Origin: Actinoplanes subtropicus
Lineage (GTDB): Bacteria; Actinomycetota; Actinomycetes; Mycobacteriales; Micromonosporaceae
Assembly (NCBI RefSeq): GCF_000721705.1
Contig: NZ_JOJL01000009.1
Span: 62,001 to 126,000, forward strand
Length of the DNA: 64,000 nt
Reading direction: 5' to 3'
Numbering within the stretch: position 1 is the first letter of the stretch; the number at the start of each line of letters is the position of its first letter. Both the position numbers and the translations under genes were made by a program. The notes beneath the pieces were generated by a model. That model did no database searches. It saw only the letters and a program-made list of their open reading frames with translations, and was not told the origin of the DNA. Of this stretch, positions 54,658 through 62,530 are shown one piece after another.

Positions 54658-54779
54658 ATCCCCACATCTCCGGCAGGCGCTACCCGGCCGTCTACGCCGG
54701 CGCGCGGATCGGCGGGGTCCGGGGCATCCTCCGCTCGGACGACGCCCGCCGCGGCGTCAGCTACGGCGACCTGTCGTGA
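54654..54779 (+). CDS. Small ORF coupled to GH42, unknown
   Basis: 41 residues, GTG 54654 overlapping the GH42 stop in a GTGA: VNPHISGRRYPAVYAGARIG and so on, ending SYGDLS. No domain recognised. Coupling and codon usage suggest translation, but it could also be the broken start of a further hydrolase gene or a non-coding tail. Confidence 0.35.
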   Translation: MNPHISGRRYPAVYAGARIGGVRGILRSDDARRGVSYGDLS

Positions 54780-54793
54780 CCGACTACCTCCCT

Positions 54794-55432
54794 TCAGCGC
54801 GCGGCGACAAGATCGCGCAGCGCTTGGCGGTCGCTCGGCGCTCCATGGGACGGAAGCAGGCGGGCGAAGTCGAGCAGCGTCACCTTTTGTAGCGACCGCT
54901 CGGCCTCGGCGGCGTCCGCGGTGAACGGCTCGGGCGCTCGGACGAGCCGGCCGTCCCGGTTGCCGGCCAGGTCACCAATGAGCAGCACGTCGTCCTCGAC
55001 GGCCAGCAGGCTCAGGTGTCCGGCGGTGTGCCCCGGCGTGGCGATGACGCGAAGTCCCCGGATCACGGCGCCCTCCCGGGCCGGGCTGACAGAGACCGGA
55101 AAGGTGTCGTCGGGACCGGCCCAGACGGTGGCGGCCGGCGCGTGCTCGATGACATCGGCCAGGCCGCCGGTGTGGTCGGGATGATGGTGCGTCAGGATCA
55201 CGTCCGTCACGTCGCCCCAGCCGCCACCGATCTCGGCGAGCTTGTCCGCGATCCTCGACGCGGACTTGTCGGGGCCGGTGTCGACGATGGTCACGCCGCT
55301 CGCGTGGGGAACGATGAAGCAACGGACGTCGAGATCCATCGGCTCCGGCCCGGCCATGCCGGCCGGCAAATGCATCTGGGTCACCACTGGCTGGATCAAC
55401 ACAGACCCCCGTTCGGCGAGACTACGCGGCAA
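54794..55432 (-). CDS. MBL-fold metallo-hydrolase
   Basis: 212 residues, TTG start at 55432 (internal ATG at residue 20 possible). Metal-binding motif THHHPDHTGG, then ATPGHTAGHLSLL and IGDLAG with the bridging Asp, and final His in LLPSHGAP. Cytoplasmic zinc hydrolase of the glyoxalase II-like group; substrate unknown. Separated from the HxlR gene by 140 bases. Confidence 0.9.
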   Translation of the reverse strand: MPRSLAERGSVLIQPVVTQMHLPAGMAGPEPMDLDVRCFIVPHASGVTIVDTGPDKSASRIADKLAEIGGGWGDVTDVILTHHHPDHTGGLADVIEHAPAATVWAGPDDTFPVSVSPAREGAVIRGLRVIATPGHTAGHLSLLAVEDDVLLIGDLAGNRDGRLVRAPEPFTADAAEAERSLQKVTLLDFARLLPSHGAPSDRQALRDLVAAR

Positions 55433-55563
55433 TGATGGCAGATTCAGGCCGGATCAGCGCCCGGTCGCGCGGTGCCGTCCAGCACGCGTCGCCGGTTGAC
55501 CCGTGGGTGAGCGAGCTGATCTCGGACCGGTCCAGCCGGCGCTGCACTCCGAAGGAGGCCAAC

Positions 55564-55580
55564 GCTTCGAAATCAGAAGC
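55564..55580. promoter_or_regulatory. HxlR-type palindrome, distal copy
   Basis: GCTTCGAAATCAGAAGC overlaps the 3' end of the HxlR gene. It is related (inverted) to the two sites in the HxlR/EthD intergenic region. Could be an auxiliary operator. Confidence 0.4.
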
Positions 55581-55935
55581 CCTGGGGTACGTCCTCGGGA
55601 TCGGCGGCGGAGAGGGTCGCGGCCCACTCGGCGGACCACCGGACGAGCGGGCCCAGCGCGCGGCGGGCGCCGTGGCCCAGCTCGGTGAGGGCGTACGTGG
55701 TGTCCGGCTGCTGCTCGACGAGGGTGGCGTCGAGCAGTTCGGTCAGCCGTTGCCGCAGCACGCTGGAGGACATGTTGTCGCAGCGTTCCTGCAGCGCACG
55801 GAACCCGACCGGCCCGTGTCGCAGTTCCCAGATGATCCGCAGGTTCCACCTACGCCCGAACAGGTCGAGGGCGGCCATCAGCGGCCGGCCGGTGCTCGAC
55901 CCGCGGACCGCCCGGCCCGGCCTGGGTGCCGCCAT
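55573..55935 (-). CDS. HxlR family transcriptional regulator
   Basis: 120 residues from ATG 55935; GTG 55977 would add 14 residues. HxlR winged HTH: ALDLFGRRWNLRIIWELRHGPVGFRALQERCDNMSSSVLRQRLTELL, with ALTELGHGARRALGPLVRWSAEW at the end. One cysteine (Cys in QERCDN), at the position used for aldehyde/quinone sensing in some HxlR proteins. Divergent from an EthD-family gene with repeated GCTTCGA sites between them; probably represses it and itself. Confidence 0.9.
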   Translation of the reverse strand: MAAPRPGRAVRGSSTGRPLMAALDLFGRRWNLRIIWELRHGPVGFRALQERCDNMSSSVLRQRLTELLDATLVEQQPDTTYALTELGHGARRALGPLVRWSAEWAATLSAADPEDVPQGF

Positions 55936-55958
55936 CCGTCGTACCGTCCCCTCTTGCG

Positions 55959-56010
55959 GCTTCGATATCCGACACACTATCGTGCGCCTCAGCGCTTCGA
56001 TTTCCGAAGC
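55959..56010. promoter_or_regulatory. Two HxlR operator-like repeats
   Basis: GCTTCGATATCCGACAC (55959-55975) and GCTTCGATTTCCGAAGC (55994-56010) are direct repeats, 35 bases apart centre to centre, in the region between the divergent HxlR and EthD genes. The second is a near-perfect palindrome (GCTTCG-N5-CGAAGC) ending 20 bases before the EthD start. Confidence 0.6.
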
Positions 56011-56030
56011 ACTTGGAAGGGGTGGTTGTC

Positions 56031-56342
56031 ATGCACAAGCTGATGGTCCTGTATCCCGAGCCCGCCGATCCCGACCACTTCCGCGACTACTACGTAACCC
56101 ACCACCTCCCGCTGGTCGCGCGCATGCCAGGCCTGCTCGCGTGGCGCTACAGCTTCGAGGTGGCGGCGGCGCCGGGACAGACGCCGTACTTCGCGGTCTT
56201 CGAGGCCGAGTTCGCCGACGCCGCGGCGATGACCGCGGCCCGGGCGTCTCCGCAGGGCCAGCAGGTGAGTGCCGACGTCGCCAATTACGCCACCGGTGGT
56301 GTGGTCGTCATCCACTATCCGGTGCGGAACGGCACCCGCTGA
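56031..56342 (+). CDS. EthD family protein
   Basis: 103 residues from ATG 56031 (GAAGGGG upstream). Dimeric alpha-beta-barrel: MHKLMVLYPEPADPDHFRDYYVTHHLPLVARMPGL, then FAVFEAEFADAAAMTAARASPQGQQVSADVANY. The paired His in YYVTHHLPL is family-typical. EthD-like proteins act in degradation or modification of aromatic or ether compounds; exact role unknown. Probably induced via the divergent HxlR regulator. Confidence 0.92.
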   Translation: MHKLMVLYPEPADPDHFRDYYVTHHLPLVARMPGLLAWRYSFEVAAAPGQTPYFAVFEAEFADAAAMTAARASPQGQQVSADVANYATGGVVVIHYPVRNGTR

Positions 56343-56393
56343 ACCCGGCCACGAGGCACCACAGGTCTGTCACGACTTCGTGAAACGCGCGGG

Positions 56394-56422
56394 CCTATTC
56401 CTATCGCGGGGATAGGGATAGG
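56394..56422. promoter_or_regulatory. Inverted repeat before the DUF1684 gene
   Basis: CCTATTCCTATC-GCGGG-GATAGGGATAGG: 12-base arms with one mismatch, ending 8 bases before the ATG and overlapping the ribosome-binding region. Could be an operator or a structure that controls translation. Confidence 0.5.
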
Positions 56423-56430
56423 CTGGGAGC

Positions 56431-57234
56431 ATGAGCGTACAGCCGTGGGCGCAGTGGCACGCCGAGCACGAACGCCGGCTGGCCGATCCGCATGGATTCC
56501 TGGCGGTGACCAGCCTCAACTTCCTCACCGGCACCCCGCGGCGCTTCCCCGACGCGCCTGGCGAGTGGTCGACCGGGGCGGACGGCGTGGTCGTCGAGCT
56601 GGGCGACGGCGAGTCCCTGACCGTCGGCGGTGTCCCGGTCACCGGGCGACACTCGTTCGGGGTGATCGATGAGCGAGGTGGCGTCGACGCCGTGGCCGGC
56701 GACGCCGTCATCGAGGTGGCGAAGCGGGGCGGCTTCGACATCGTCCGGCCCCGGCACCCGGAGAACCCGCTGCGCCTGGCCTTCCACGGCACGCCGGCCT
56801 ACGAGCCCGACGACCGATGGGTGCTCACCGGCCGGTTCGTGCCGTTCGACGCGCCCCGTGACGTCACCGTCGGCGCGGCGGTGGAGGGATTGGAGCATGT
56901 GTACGAGTCGCCGGGGCGCGTCGAGTTCGAGGTGGACGGCACAGCGCTCGCCCTGACGGTCTTCAACGGTCGTACGCCGGGCTCGTTCTTCGCCCTGTTC
57001 ACCGACGAGACCTCGGGCGTCACCACCTACCCGGCGAACCGCAGCGTGGCCATCGACCCGCCGGCCGCCGACGGCACCGTGGTCCTCGATTTCACCCGGG
57101 CCACCAACCTGCCGTGCGCCTACACCGACTTCGCCACCTGTCCTCTCCCGCCGGCGGAGAACCGCCTGCCGGTCGCGGTCGAGGCCGGTGAGAAGATCCC
57201 GTACGAGCGCCTGGCCACCGTCACCCGGCGCTGA
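56431..57234 (+). CDS. DUF1684 protein
   Basis: 267 residues. Family landmarks: WHAEHERRLADPHGFLAVTSLNFL at the start and the near-invariant end DFTRATNLPCAYTDFATCPLPPAENRLPVAVEAGEK with two cysteines. No signal peptide. Function of the family is unknown. The last 14 bases overlap the converging protease gene. Confidence 0.9.
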   Translation: MSVQPWAQWHAEHERRLADPHGFLAVTSLNFLTGTPRRFPDAPGEWSTGADGVVVELGDGESLTVGGVPVTGRHSFGVIDERGGVDAVAGDAVIEVAKRGGFDIVRPRHPENPLRLAFHGTPAYEPDDRWVLTGRFVPFDAPRDVTVGAAVEGLEHVYESPGRVEFEVDGTALALTVFNGRTPGSFFALFTDETSGVTTYPANRSVAIDPPAADGTVVLDFTRATNLPCAYTDFATCPLPPAENRLPVAVEAGEKIPYERLATVTRR

Positions 57235-58135
57235 CCGCCTGGTGGTACAGGGAAAGCAGCTCGCTGCCGAACATCGGTGAGTAGCTGATCCAGTCGTGGT
57301 CCTGGTCGTCGCCGCCACCGCCGCGGCCGCCCACCTCGCCGATCACCTGGCCGGTGTGCCGGAGCGGGTCGTAACCGGCGATCCAGGGGCTGCCCGAGAC
57401 GCCGTCGAAGAAGCCGCCGCAGACCATCCGCATCTGCCGGTACCCGGCGAGCCGGGTGGTCGGCACGGTGCAGGCGATGGCCTTGTGGCCCGGGTTGTGC
57501 GAGCTCCCCGGGTAGCCGATCACGGTGACCGTGTTGCGGTAGGACGGCGTGGTGGTCAGGGCCAGCGCCTTCGTGACGTCCTCCACCTGCCGGCGGTCGC
57601 TGCCGGCGCCGAGCCGGGCGAAGGCGAAGTCGAGATCGGTGACGGCCGCGGTGGGCGGGCTGGGCCGGTATCGCGGGTCGAGGACGAACTGCGTGACCGG
57701 ATAGAAGCCGTACGGCTGGTGGGCGGCGTCCTTGCCGTACGCGTAGGCGGGCACGAAGATCCGGTGCGTGGTCGAGCTTTGCCACCCGTACGCGCAATGC
57801 CCGGCGGTCAGCACCAGGTCGTGAGCCGGGCTGTGCACGACGCTGCCGGTGCAACTGGTGTTGCCGTCCGGTGACGCCACGAAGAACGTGCCCACTTGCG
57901 GGATCCCGGCGACGTAACGACCCTGCGGGATGCCGGCCGGCACCCGGCGGACGGCGGTTCCGCGTGCCACCGTGGGTCCCTTTGTGACCGACGCCACAGC
58001 GGCGAGACGCCCGGCCGTCCAATAGGCCGCGTCCGCGGCGACGGTGGCCGGCGGGGCGGCCGAGGCGGGGCCGGCCCACGCGGCGACCAGCGCGCCGAGC
58101 AGGACGGGGGACACGAGACGACGCCGGTGGATCAT
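57221..58135 (-). CDS. Secreted trypsin-like serine protease
   Basis: 304 residues with a Sec signal peptide (cleavage near SAA). Catalytic triad visible: His in VLTAGHCAYG, Asp in TDLDFAFARL, Ser in DGVSGSPW. The first half includes a pro-region-like segment up to QVGTFFVASPDG. Belongs to the S1-type V8/glutamyl-endopeptidase-like group of actinomycetes. A Gly/Asp-rich loop (EVGGRGGGGDDQDHD) lies near the C-terminus and might bind Ca2+. Confidence 0.9.
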   Translation of the reverse strand: MIHRRRLVSPVLLGALVAAWAGPASAAPPATVAADAAYWTAGRLAAVASVTKGPTVARGTAVRRVPAGIPQGRYVAGIPQVGTFFVASPDGNTSCTGSVVHSPAHDLVLTAGHCAYGWQSSTTHRIFVPAYAYGKDAAHQPYGFYPVTQFVLDPRYRPSPPTAAVTDLDFAFARLGAGSDRRQVEDVTKALALTTTPSYRNTVTVIGYPGSSHNPGHKAIACTVPTTRLAGYRQMRMVCGGFFDGVSGSPWIAGYDPLRHTGQVIGEVGGRGGGGDDQDHDWISYSPMFGSELLSLYHQAVSAG

Positions 58136-58374
58136 GATCCGACCGTACGTTCAGCGCGCCACACCGGTTGCGGCAATGGGCGAAAAGGTAAATGTGGGCG
58201 TGGACACAGCAACCGGCGGGCCTACCCAGGACGTCTCATGGAGGTGGCAGGCAACACTTACTGTGAGTCCGTTGTGAAACCGGTATGTTCCGGCGCTCTC
58301 TCATCTGGTTGTCATATTTGGCGACGCATGGTTGCGCAGAAGATGCCTTGCCCCCGCGGGAGAAGACAGCCGAC

Positions 58375-59499
58375 ATGTCGCTGACCGGTGTACCTCTGTT
58401 CGTCTGTGCGTTCCTCGTCATGGCCGCCGTGCTGGCGGCCACCGTGCTGGTCTGGAACCGGTGGGGACGCGCGCGTTTCGTGCTGCGCCCGGTCGGGATC
58501 CTGCTCACCGAGGCGCTGCTGGTGTTGAGCGTGGGGCTGGTGGTGAACCGGTCGGAGCAGTTCTACCCGGACTGGGACTCGCTGCTGCACTCCCAAACCG
58601 CCGGCTCCACCACGTACGCCGTCCACCCGGGCGGCCTCGACGGCTGGCTGCACCGGAGCGGCGACCTCGCCGACCAGGGCGACGCCTTCCCCTGGCAGCC
58701 CTCCGGCTGGGCCGAGTGGCACCTGGCCGCCGCCCCGCTGGTGTTCACGCCGGTCGGCTACCTGGCGCACACGGAGTGGCGGTACCCGGCGTTGGTGGTC
58801 ATCGACGACGGCAAGACCGGTTGGACGACCGAGAGCGAGACCGCCGCGGCCCGCAGCGCCGACCACACGGCCGGGCCCGCGATCGTGGTGTTCGCCCGGA
58901 CCACCGCCGCCACCGCCCCGGAGGTTCTCACCGCCGCCCTGCCCACGGCGCTGGCACACGACCTTCGGGTCACCGACAAACACTGGGCCCTGGTCGCCCC
59001 GGCCGGCGACACCGGGCTCGCCAACAGGGCGGTCGCGGCCGCGCCCGGCCGGTATCCGGCGCTCGCCCTGGTGAAGCCGGCCGCGGGCACGAAACCGGCG
59101 ACCACCGGAACCAAGAAGCCGGTCACGACGACGACGGCCAAACCACCGGGCAAGGCGCCCGCGAAGAAGCCGGCGACCAAGCCGAAGACCCCGGCGAAGC
59201 CGCGCACGACCGTCGCGGGGACGCTGCCGGTCGGCATCATCACCACGACGGTGGTGGAGACCGCCTACGCCGGCGGCGTCACCGACCCCAAGGCGCCGGC
59301 CGGCCAGACCCTGCTCGCCGCGGCGCTGGACTGGGCCTGCCGGCAGACGCCTCCCCCGCTGGCCGCCTCGACACCCCCGGCCAAGTCCCTGCCGGTCTAC
59401 CACTCGCCGCACCACGACAAGCACCCGGCGCCGGGCGACTCGGGCGCACCGAGCGTGGGCGGCGCGAAGCCCCAGGGAGGAAAACGTGGGCCCCGATAG
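58375..59499 (+). CDS. Membrane-anchored esterase-like pseudoenzyme
   Basis: 374 residues from ATG 58375. Two N-terminal membrane helices, then NRSEQFYPDWDSLL, a motif shared with the next gene's product. The middle keeps the outline of its esterase domain (RYPALVVIDDG, AIVVFAR, LPTALAHDLRVTDKHWALVA), but the nucleophile elbow GYSAGG of the neighbour is APAGDTG here, so the catalytic Ser is missing. A long Lys/Pro/Thr-rich linker (residues about 240-285) and a second small domain follow. The end overlaps the next gene by 14 bases. Homology to the neighbour is inferred by manual alignment. Confidence 0.6.
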   Translation: MSLTGVPLFVCAFLVMAAVLAATVLVWNRWGRARFVLRPVGILLTEALLVLSVGLVVNRSEQFYPDWDSLLHSQTAGSTTYAVHPGGLDGWLHRSGDLADQGDAFPWQPSGWAEWHLAAAPLVFTPVGYLAHTEWRYPALVVIDDGKTGWTTESETAAARSADHTAGPAIVVFARTTAATAPEVLTAALPTALAHDLRVTDKHWALVAPAGDTGLANRAVAAAPGRYPALALVKPAAGTKPATTGTKKPVTTTTAKPPGKAPAKKPATKPKTPAKPRTTVAGTLPVGIITTTVVETAYAGGVTDPKAPAGQTLLAAALDWACRQTPPPLAASTPPAKSLPVYHSPHHDKHPAPGDSGAPSVGGAKPQGGKRGPR

Positions 59500-60679
59500 C
59501 CTCGCCGTCGAGCTGATCGCGCTGGCCGCGAGCGTGCTGGCCGCGGTCGCGCTGAGCCTCTTCTGGTCCGCCATGCGCCGGTGGCTGCGCGGCGTGGTCA
59601 TCGTGGCCTGCCTGCTCACGGTGACCGCGACCACCCTGGTCTGGGTGAACCGGCAGGTCGACAGCTACCCGACCTGGGCCAGCCTGTTCGGCTCGACCGC
59701 CGACGCGGGCGGCGTCGGGACCACCTCGCAGACGAAGACGGTCAGCGCCACCAGCGCCGGGAAGATCGTCAGGTACACCGTGGCCGGCAAGGCCAGCGGC
59801 ATCACCGTGCCGATGTGGGCCTACCTGCCGCCGGGGTATGCCGAGTCGCCGAACACCCGGTACCCGGTCATCGTGGCGCTGCACGGCTACCCGAGCTCAC
59901 CCGTACAGTGGCTCAAGGGTTTCGGGGTCGCCGACGTGCTCAACGGTGAGATCGCCGCCGGGCGGATGGCCCCCACGGTCGTGCTGTTCCCGTATCAGAC
60001 GCCCAAGCCGACCATCGACACCGAGTGCGCGAACCTGCTGAACGGGCCGCAGGCGGAGACGTTCCTCACCGTCGACGTGCCCGACTTCGTGCGGACCCAC
60101 ATGGCCGTGCGCACCGACCCGGCGGCGTGGGGGCTGATCGGCTACTCGGCGGGCGGCTACTGCGCGGCCAACCTCGCGCTGCGCCATCCCAACCAGTTCG
60201 CCGCGGGCGCGAGCCTCTCCGGCTACTCCTCGCCGGGCATCGTGATCGGCAACGGGCTCGAGCACACCGAGTACGACGACGTGTGGCGGCTCAAGCACCT
60301 GCCCATCCCGGCCGTCGCGCTGTATCTCTCCTGCGCGAAGACCGACAAGATGGCGATGCGGGCCACCCAGGAACTGGCCAAGGCCGCGCACGCGCCGCTG
60401 TCGATCACGCTGGCGTACATCGCCGGCGGCGGGCACAACGCGGGGACCTGGCACGCGATGGAGGCGCCCGCCTTCGACTGGCTGTCGAACACGCTCGGCC
60501 GGCCCACCACGATGGTCGCCTCCCCCGGGGCGTCGACGAACCCGCCGCCGAAGGGCACCCTGCTCGCCGGTAGCACCCCGCCCACCGGCATCGCGCCCAG
60601 CGGCACCCCGTCCAGCGGCACCCCGTTCGGCGGCACCCCGTTCAGCGGCACCCCGTTCAGCGGCACCCCGCACAGCTAG
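59486..60679 (+). CDS. Membrane-anchored alpha/beta-hydrolase esterase (antigen 85/EstA-like)
   Basis: 397 residues, GTG 59486. Two N-terminal membrane helices, then WVNRQVDSYPTWASLFG and an extracytoplasmic esterase domain: RYPVIVALHGYPSSP, nucleophile Ser in GLIGYSAGGYCAAN (about residue 219), and His in GGGHNAGTW. This is the PF00756-type fold used by mycolyltransferases and feruloyl esterases. The C-terminus ends in pentapeptide repeats (SGTPF) encoded by a 15-bp repeat. Its TAG shares a CTAG with the converging kinase gene. Probably works with the preceding inactive paralogue. Confidence 0.88.
   Translation: MGPDSLAVELIALAASVLAAVALSLFWSAMRRWLRGVVIVACLLTVTATTLVWVNRQVDSYPTWASLFGSTADAGGVGTTSQTKTVSATSAGKIVRYTVAGKASGITVPMWAYLPPGYAESPNTRYPVIVALHGYPSSPVQWLKGFGVADVLNGEIAAGRMAPTVVLFPYQTPKPTIDTECANLLNGPQAETFLTVDVPDFVRTHMAVRTDPAAWGLIGYSAGGYCAANLALRHPNQFAAGASLSGYSSPGIVIGNGLEHTEYDDVWRLKHLPIPAVALYLSCAKTDKMAMRATQELAKAAHAPLSITLAYIAGGGHNAGTWHAMEAPAFDWLSNTLGRPTTMVASPGASTNPPPKGTLLAGSTPPTGIAPSGTPSSGTPFGGTPFSGTPFSGTPHS
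60586..60675 (+). repeat. 15-bp tandem repeat encoding SGTPF
   Basis: Consensus CGGCACCCCGTTCAG; units at 60601, 60616, 60631, 60646 and 60661, with a degenerate unit at 60586. It encodes the Gly-Thr-Pro C-terminal tail of the esterase, a likely wall-spanning or length-variable segment. Confidence 0.85.
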
Positions 60680-62043
60680 GAAACGGCCGGCAGGCGGACG
60701 GTGACGACGGCGCCGCCCAGCGGCGGGCCGTTGCGCAGGTCGGCGGTGCCGGCGTGGGCGGTCACCACCGCGCGGACGATCGAGAGGCCCAGGCCGGCGC
60801 CGGTGCTGGGGGTCCGCGACGGGCCGCCGCGGACGAACCGCTCGAACGCCGCGTCGAGCAGGTCCGGCGGAAAGCCCGGCCCGTCGTCGGCCCACTCGAT
60901 GCGGGCGAGCACCGGCTCGAGGACCACGGTCACCCGGGCCGAGCCGGCGCCGGCCGCCGCGCTGTTCGCGGCCAGGTTGGTCAGCACCTGACGCAGCCGG
61001 TCGGCGTCCGCCTCGACGATCACCGGGTCGCCGCGCACCTCGATGGCGAGCCCGGTGACCCGCCCGAGGACGCCCGCCTCCGAGCGGGCCAGGTCGGTCA
61101 GGTCGACCGGCTCGCGGTGCACCACCAGCGAGCCGTCCCGCTGCCGGGCGAGCAGCAGCAGGTCCTCCGCCAGCCGGCTGAGCCGCGCCACCTGACCGCG
61201 CGCGGCCAGCAGGGATTGGCGTACCTCCTCGGGGTTGTCCAGCGCGGCCAGCGCAAGGTCGATCTCGCCGCGCAACACGGCGATCGGGGTACGCAGTTCG
61301 TGGCTGGCGTCGTCGACGAACGCCCGCTCGCGGGCGAAGGCGACCGACAGCCGGGCCAGCATGCCGCTCAGCGTGGCGGACAGGCGGGCGATCTCGTCGT
61401 CGCCGGGCACCACCGGCAGCTGCCGTTCGGAGTCGAGCGTCGAGATCGCGGCGGCCTGCCGGGTCAGCGCGTCGACCGGGCGCAGCGCCGCGCGCAGCAG
61501 CAGCCAGCACAGCATGGCCAGCGCCGCGATCAGCAGCGGGGCGGCGACCAGGAGCACGTTCAGCTGCTGGTCGCCGGCGCGCTCGATGCCGGCCGAGGGC
61601 AGCGCGACGGTCAGCACCAGGCCGGACTTGCCGACCGGGCGGGACAGCAGGCGGACCCGGAGGGGGTCGCCGTCGGTGCCCAGCGGCAGGGTCGTGCTGG
61701 TCGCGGAGGTGCGCCGGACGGCATGGACCTGGGCCGGGGTGAGCAGGATCCGGTGGCGGATCGAGGCGGCGGTCGCCAGCGGGGTCCCGTCCGAGGCGTA
61801 CAGCTGGGCCATCGGATCGCCCTCGACCGCTTTAAGATCATTTGCCTGTACGCTCGCGACCAGGTCGTCGCTGCGGGCGGTCAGATCGGCGTCGACGGCC
61901 TTGTTCAGTTGCCGGTGCAGCGCCACGTAGAGCAGCGCCAGCGAGAGCAGCAGGACCACCGAGGTGCCGGCCCCGAACAACAGGACCAGCCGGGTACGAA
62001 TCGAGGCCGGGCTGAGCCGCACCGCCACCTCCGAGGTTTTCAC
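60676..62043 (-). CDS. Two-component sensor histidine kinase
   Basis: 455 residues from GTG 62043 (a GTG at 62085 is less likely). Membrane helix near residues 15-40, extracytoplasmic sensor of about 120 residues, second helix, HAMP region, then HisKA with FVDDASHELRTPIAVLRGEIDLAL (phospho-acceptor His) and HATPase motifs LTNLAANSAAAG, DDGPGFPP and GAGLGLSIVRAV. The N box has Ala-Ala-Asn where most kinases have Asn-Ala, as is common in this subfamily. Partner is probably the response regulator at 62531, divergent across the small membrane-protein gene. Confidence 0.92.
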   Translation of the reverse strand: MKTSEVAVRLSPASIRTRLVLLFGAGTSVVLLLSLALLYVALHRQLNKAVDADLTARSDDLVASVQANDLKAVEGDPMAQLYASDGTPLATAASIRHRILLTPAQVHAVRRTSATSTTLPLGTDGDPLRVRLLSRPVGKSGLVLTVALPSAGIERAGDQQLNVLLVAAPLLIAALAMLCWLLLRAALRPVDALTRQAAAISTLDSERQLPVVPGDDEIARLSATLSGMLARLSVAFARERAFVDDASHELRTPIAVLRGEIDLALAALDNPEEVRQSLLAARGQVARLSRLAEDLLLLARQRDGSLVVHREPVDLTDLARSEAGVLGRVTGLAIEVRGDPVIVEADADRLRQVLTNLAANSAAAGAGSARVTVVLEPVLARIEWADDGPGFPPDLLDAAFERFVRGGPSRTPSTGAGLGLSIVRAVVTAHAGTADLRNGPPLGGAVVTVRLPAVS

Positions 62044-62077
62044 GATCCTCTCATCCTCGCCGGTCCACGATGGCGGC

Positions 62078-62503
62078 ATGACCACACCATCCGGCTGGGA
62101 TCAGCACCCCGGCGTGCGGGCCGGCCGCCTCTTGCGGCCCGGCGAGCGCGCCGGTGATCTGCTCTGCCGGGCCGCCGGGTCGTGGGCGTACCTGATCGCG
62201 CTCACCGTCGCCATCCTGTTCGGGGCGGTCGTGGTGCTGCAGCAGAACCGGAGCGCCGAGGCGGCGATCTGGCTGGCGGCCGGGCTCGCCGCCATCGCCG
62301 CCCTCGAGGTGCCGGCCGTCCTGGTCGCCGCCCGGCGGTCCGAGCGGATCACCCGCGAGCTGGCCCTCTACCAGCTCGACCAGAGCCGGCGGGCGGCCGC
62401 GGTCGCCGAGGACGTCCGCACCGAGATGCAGCGGCTGCGCGACGAGGTCGCCCGGCTCACCGCACACGCCGACATCGCCGGCTACCCGGCACGGCGCCGC
62501 TGA
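62078..62503 (+). CDS. Small two-helix membrane protein
   Basis: 141 residues from ATG 62078, divergent from the kinase. Two hydrophobic segments (YLIALTVAILFGAVVVL and AAIWLAAGLAAIAALEVPAVLV) and a charged C-terminal helix with a coiled-coil look (ALYQLDQSRRAAAVAEDVRTEMQRLRDEVARL). The arrangement faintly recalls DUF1003 proteins, but the diagnostic residues are not all present. May be an accessory of the two-component system. Confidence 0.65.
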   Translation: MTTPSGWDQHPGVRAGRLLRPGERAGDLLCRAAGSWAYLIALTVAILFGAVVVLQQNRSAEAAIWLAAGLAAIAALEVPAVLVAARRSERITRELALYQLDQSRRAAAVAEDVRTEMQRLRDEVARLTAHADIAGYPARRR

Positions 62504-62530
62504 CTGGCCGGTCCTACCTATCCTTTGCCC

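Noticed and set aside
62078..62503. Assignment as a DUF1003 protein
   Set aside because: The helix layout is similar, but the conserved DUF1003 residues (Asn-rich loop, NRQ-type motif) are only partly present.
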